A stretch of 14,054 bases of DNA from an uncultured Anaerococcus sp. GTDB taxonomy: Bacteria; Bacillota_A; Clostridia; Tissierellales; Peptoniphilaceae. The notes under the pieces are model-generated. The model saw only the letters and a program-made list of their open reading frames with translations. It made no database searches and was not told where the DNA came from. This document shows, piece by piece, positions 12,291 through 14,054 of the stretch. The stretch covers positions 1-14,054 of the forward strand of contig CAMEGY010000007.1 in assembly GCA_945916625.1 (NCBI GenBank), in the 5' to 3' direction. How positions within the stretch are numbered: the stretch's first letter is position 1; every line of letters starts with the position of its first letter. The translations under genes and the position numbers were made by a program.

Positions 12291-14054
12291 TAAATGAAAG
12301 CCAAAAACTAATAATAGAAAAAGCAAAGACTCCAGCAGCAGTTATAGCTGGTCCAGGAACTGGTAAGACTTACACTATTGTTAAAAAAGTCATTAGCCTT
12401 ATAAAAAATGAAGGCCTTAGTTCAAATAGGATCCTTATTACGACTTTTACAAAAAAAGCAGCTCAGGAACTGCAAACTAGGATTATTTCGGAATTTAAAA
12501 AGGAAGGAATAAAGACGGAGCTTAAGGATATGATGATTGGCAATTTCCATTCTTTGGCCCTTGATTTTTTGGAAAAATATCCTTCGCTTGATAGGGGATT
12601 TCTTGATAGAAAAATTATAGACCAAGTTATGGAAGGCTATCTCATAGAAGAAAATATAGATACCTATAAAAAAATAGAAAATTATTCTAAATTCATTACT
12701 TATTCTGACGCCTACCAGATAAAATCAATCTATGAAGAGATTACAAATAAACTAATGGATGTGGAAAGCCTTAAGAATTCAGAAAATCCTAGGGCAATCT
12801 TTGCAGCAGAGATTTTTCTGACTCACGAAAAGTTAATAAGAGAGAAAAACTTCCTCAATTTCCAGATGATCTTAAGAGACTTTCATTCACTTCTATCTGA
12901 TCCTATTTTGGGGGAGAAAATTCGTGATGGGATTGATTTTGTAATTGTGGACGAATACCAAGATACAAATTATATCCAGCAAGAGATAGCTTTTAAACTT
13001 GTAAAGGATAAGAATATCATAGTTTTTGGAGATGATGACCAGTCACTTTATTCTTTTAGGGGAGCTGATCCTAGAAACCTTACAGAGTTTTCTGAAAATT
13101 TTTATAAGGCAAAGGGACTTAGGGCAAACACCTACAAGCTTAATATCAATTACAGGTCAAACCAGGTTATTATTGATAAGTCACTTAAATGGCTTGATAA
13201 TAAAGATTATACTAGCAAAAGCAAAAAGAGCCTGAGGGCTGCTGATAAGGATTCAAATCCAAATACAATAGTAAGGGCAAGGGCCATGGCCTTTGATAAT
13301 CTAACAAGTATTATTAGGATATTGAAAAAGGATATAAATCTGGGGCAAATTGCCTTTTTATTCCCATCCCTAAATCACGCCTACGTTTCAAAGCTCCAGG
13401 CCTATTTTGAAGAAAATGGAATCAGGGTTTTGAATAAAAAATCAAATCAATTTTTTAGGCGAGATGAGATTAGGGCCTTAGTTTTTATTTTAATAAAGAT
13501 TTGCCAAAGCAAATTAGTCTATCAAGACCCTAATTTACTATATGGGGCAGTAGAGAAAAAACGTGCTAGGTACAACAATTATCTGTATTACCTTGAAAAG
13601 GATCAAGGCCTAATTGAAGATTCTGACATTAATGATTTCATCAAAAAAAACCTGGATTCGAATTTACAAATTACAGACCTAATTTATCAAGCCTTGGGCC
13701 TTGAATATTTTAGGAAGTTTTTAATTATGGACGAAAACGACCTAGATGGGGCAAGAATTTTGGGCAATATTTCAAGCTTTATATCACTTGCAACTGATTT
13801 TGATGATATCTACGCTAATAATAAAGAAAAGAGCTTATATAAGCACTTTCTAAACTCATATCTGTCCTATCTTTTTGTATCAAATGCCATAGAAGAGTAT
13901 TCAAACATCGACACCCACAAGGATGCTGTTAATTTTATGACCATTCACCAGGCCAAGGGGCTTGAGTTTGAGGCAGTTTTTGTATCGGGCCTGTACGATT
14001 CGCCAAAGCCTAATAGTCCAGGCTTCCTAGAAAAAAGAGACCCGGAAGACTTTT
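12287..14054 (+). CDS. UvrD/PcrA-like ATP-dependent DNA helicase, C-terminus outside window
   Basis: An SF1A 3'-5' DNA helicase. The ATG at 12287 overlaps the GNAT stop (ATGA), and 589 codons are open to the end of the window. Motifs come in order at PcrA-like positions: motif I GPGTGKT (22-28), Ia TTFTKKAAQEL, II VDEYQDTNYIQQ (D222, E223), III GDDDQSLYSFRGADPRNL (248-265), IV NYRS (288-291) and V TIHQAKGLEFE (552-562). The 1B and 2B regions are present at about normal size, so a full protein of roughly 650-750 residues is expected. PcrA-type helicases act in nucleotide excision repair and in removing RecA or stalled replication forks. Some differences (GDDDQ for GDADQ, TIHQAKG for TLHSAKG) suggest it may be a second UvrD-like helicase rather than the main PcrA, but that needs the rest of the genome. 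No nuclease motif is seen in the visible part. Confidence 0.92.
   Translation, partial: MINESQKLIIEKAKTPAAVIAGPGTGKTYTIVKKVISLIKNEGLSSNRILITTFTKKAAQELQTRIISEFKKEGIKTELKDMMIGNFHSLALDFLEKYPSLDRGFLDRKIIDQVMEGYLIEENIDTYKKIENYSKFITYSDAYQIKSIYEEITNKLMDVESLKNSENPRAIFAAEIFLTHEKLIREKNFLNFQMILRDFHSLLSDPILGEKIRDGIDFVIVDEYQDTNYIQQEIAFKLVKDKNIIVFGDDDQSLYSFRGADPRNLTEFSENFYKAKGLRANTYKLNINYRSNQVIIDKSLKWLDNKDYTSKSKKSLRAADKDSNPNTIVRARAMAFDNLTSIIRILKKDINLGQIAFLFPSLNHAYVSKLQAYFEENGIRVLNKKSNQFFRRDEIRALVFILIKICQSKLVYQDPNLLYGAVEKKRARYNNYLYYLEKDQGLIEDSDINDFIKKNLDSNLQITDLIYQALGLEYFRKFLIMDENDLDGARILGNISSFISLATDFDDIYANNKEKSLYKHFLNSYLSYLFVSNAIEEYSNIDTHKDAVNFMTIHQAKGLEFEAVFVSGLYDSPKPNSPGFLEKRDPEDF

Noticed and set aside
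13026..13235. 69-codon plus-strand open frame inside the helicase gene
   Set aside because: It is an out-of-frame shadow of the conserved helicase motifs III-IV and has no ribosome binding site.

Overview
The window looks like chromosomal DNA of an AT-rich, low-GC Gram-positive anaerobe. The reasons are the strong AGGAGG-type ribosome binding sites, TATAAT-type promoters, many overlapping genes, U-rich hairpin terminators, a short signal peptidase I and a rubredoxin-reductase-like flavoprotein. A Peptoniphilaceae/Anaerococcus-like host is my best guess from gene style and a MurE without the diaminopimelate signature. This is an inference, not a database result.

Layout. Bases 1-831 (minus) hold the N-terminal 277 codons of an unrecognised membrane-anchored protein. 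It is divergent from a tightly overlapping four-gene operon at 978-6085 (plus): single-ACT threonine ammonia-lyase, MurE-type muropeptide ligase, HI0933/BaiN-family flavoprotein, and a COG4091 homoserine-dehydrogenase-like enzyme with a SAF domain. A strong hairpin terminator at 6091-6121 closes it. Bases 6215-8957 (plus) are an ABC-2 exporter operon: an ATPase, an intact permease, and a second permease that appears broken by a one-base frameshift and probably by an N-terminal internal deletion. A terminator at 8961-8990 follows. Bases 9026-9754 (plus) encode an esterase-D-like alpha/beta hydrolase, separated by a bidirectional terminator from a minus-strand signal peptidase I (9809-10348). 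A minus-strand NADH:rubredoxin-oxidoreductase-like flavoprotein (10509-11690) is divergent from a GNAT acetyltransferase (11790-12290), which overlaps a PcrA/UvrD-like helicase that runs off the end of the window.

How the genes may work together. The first operon joins threonine/homoserine-type amino-acid chemistry to cell-wall precursor synthesis and a flavoprotein, with 4, 4 and 17 bp overlaps, so these products are almost certainly made from one mRNA. The ABC operon would make an asymmetric exporter with two different permeases if intact. As read, only one permease is whole. The other genes are ordinary housekeeping or accessory functions.

I see no CRISPR array, tRNA, rRNA, insertion sequence, phage gene or obvious defence island. 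No stretch over 300 bases lacks a gene. The points most worth a second look are the doubly damaged permease, the operon composition with the variant MurE signature, the possibly leaderless GNAT mRNA, and two short palindromes at promoters.
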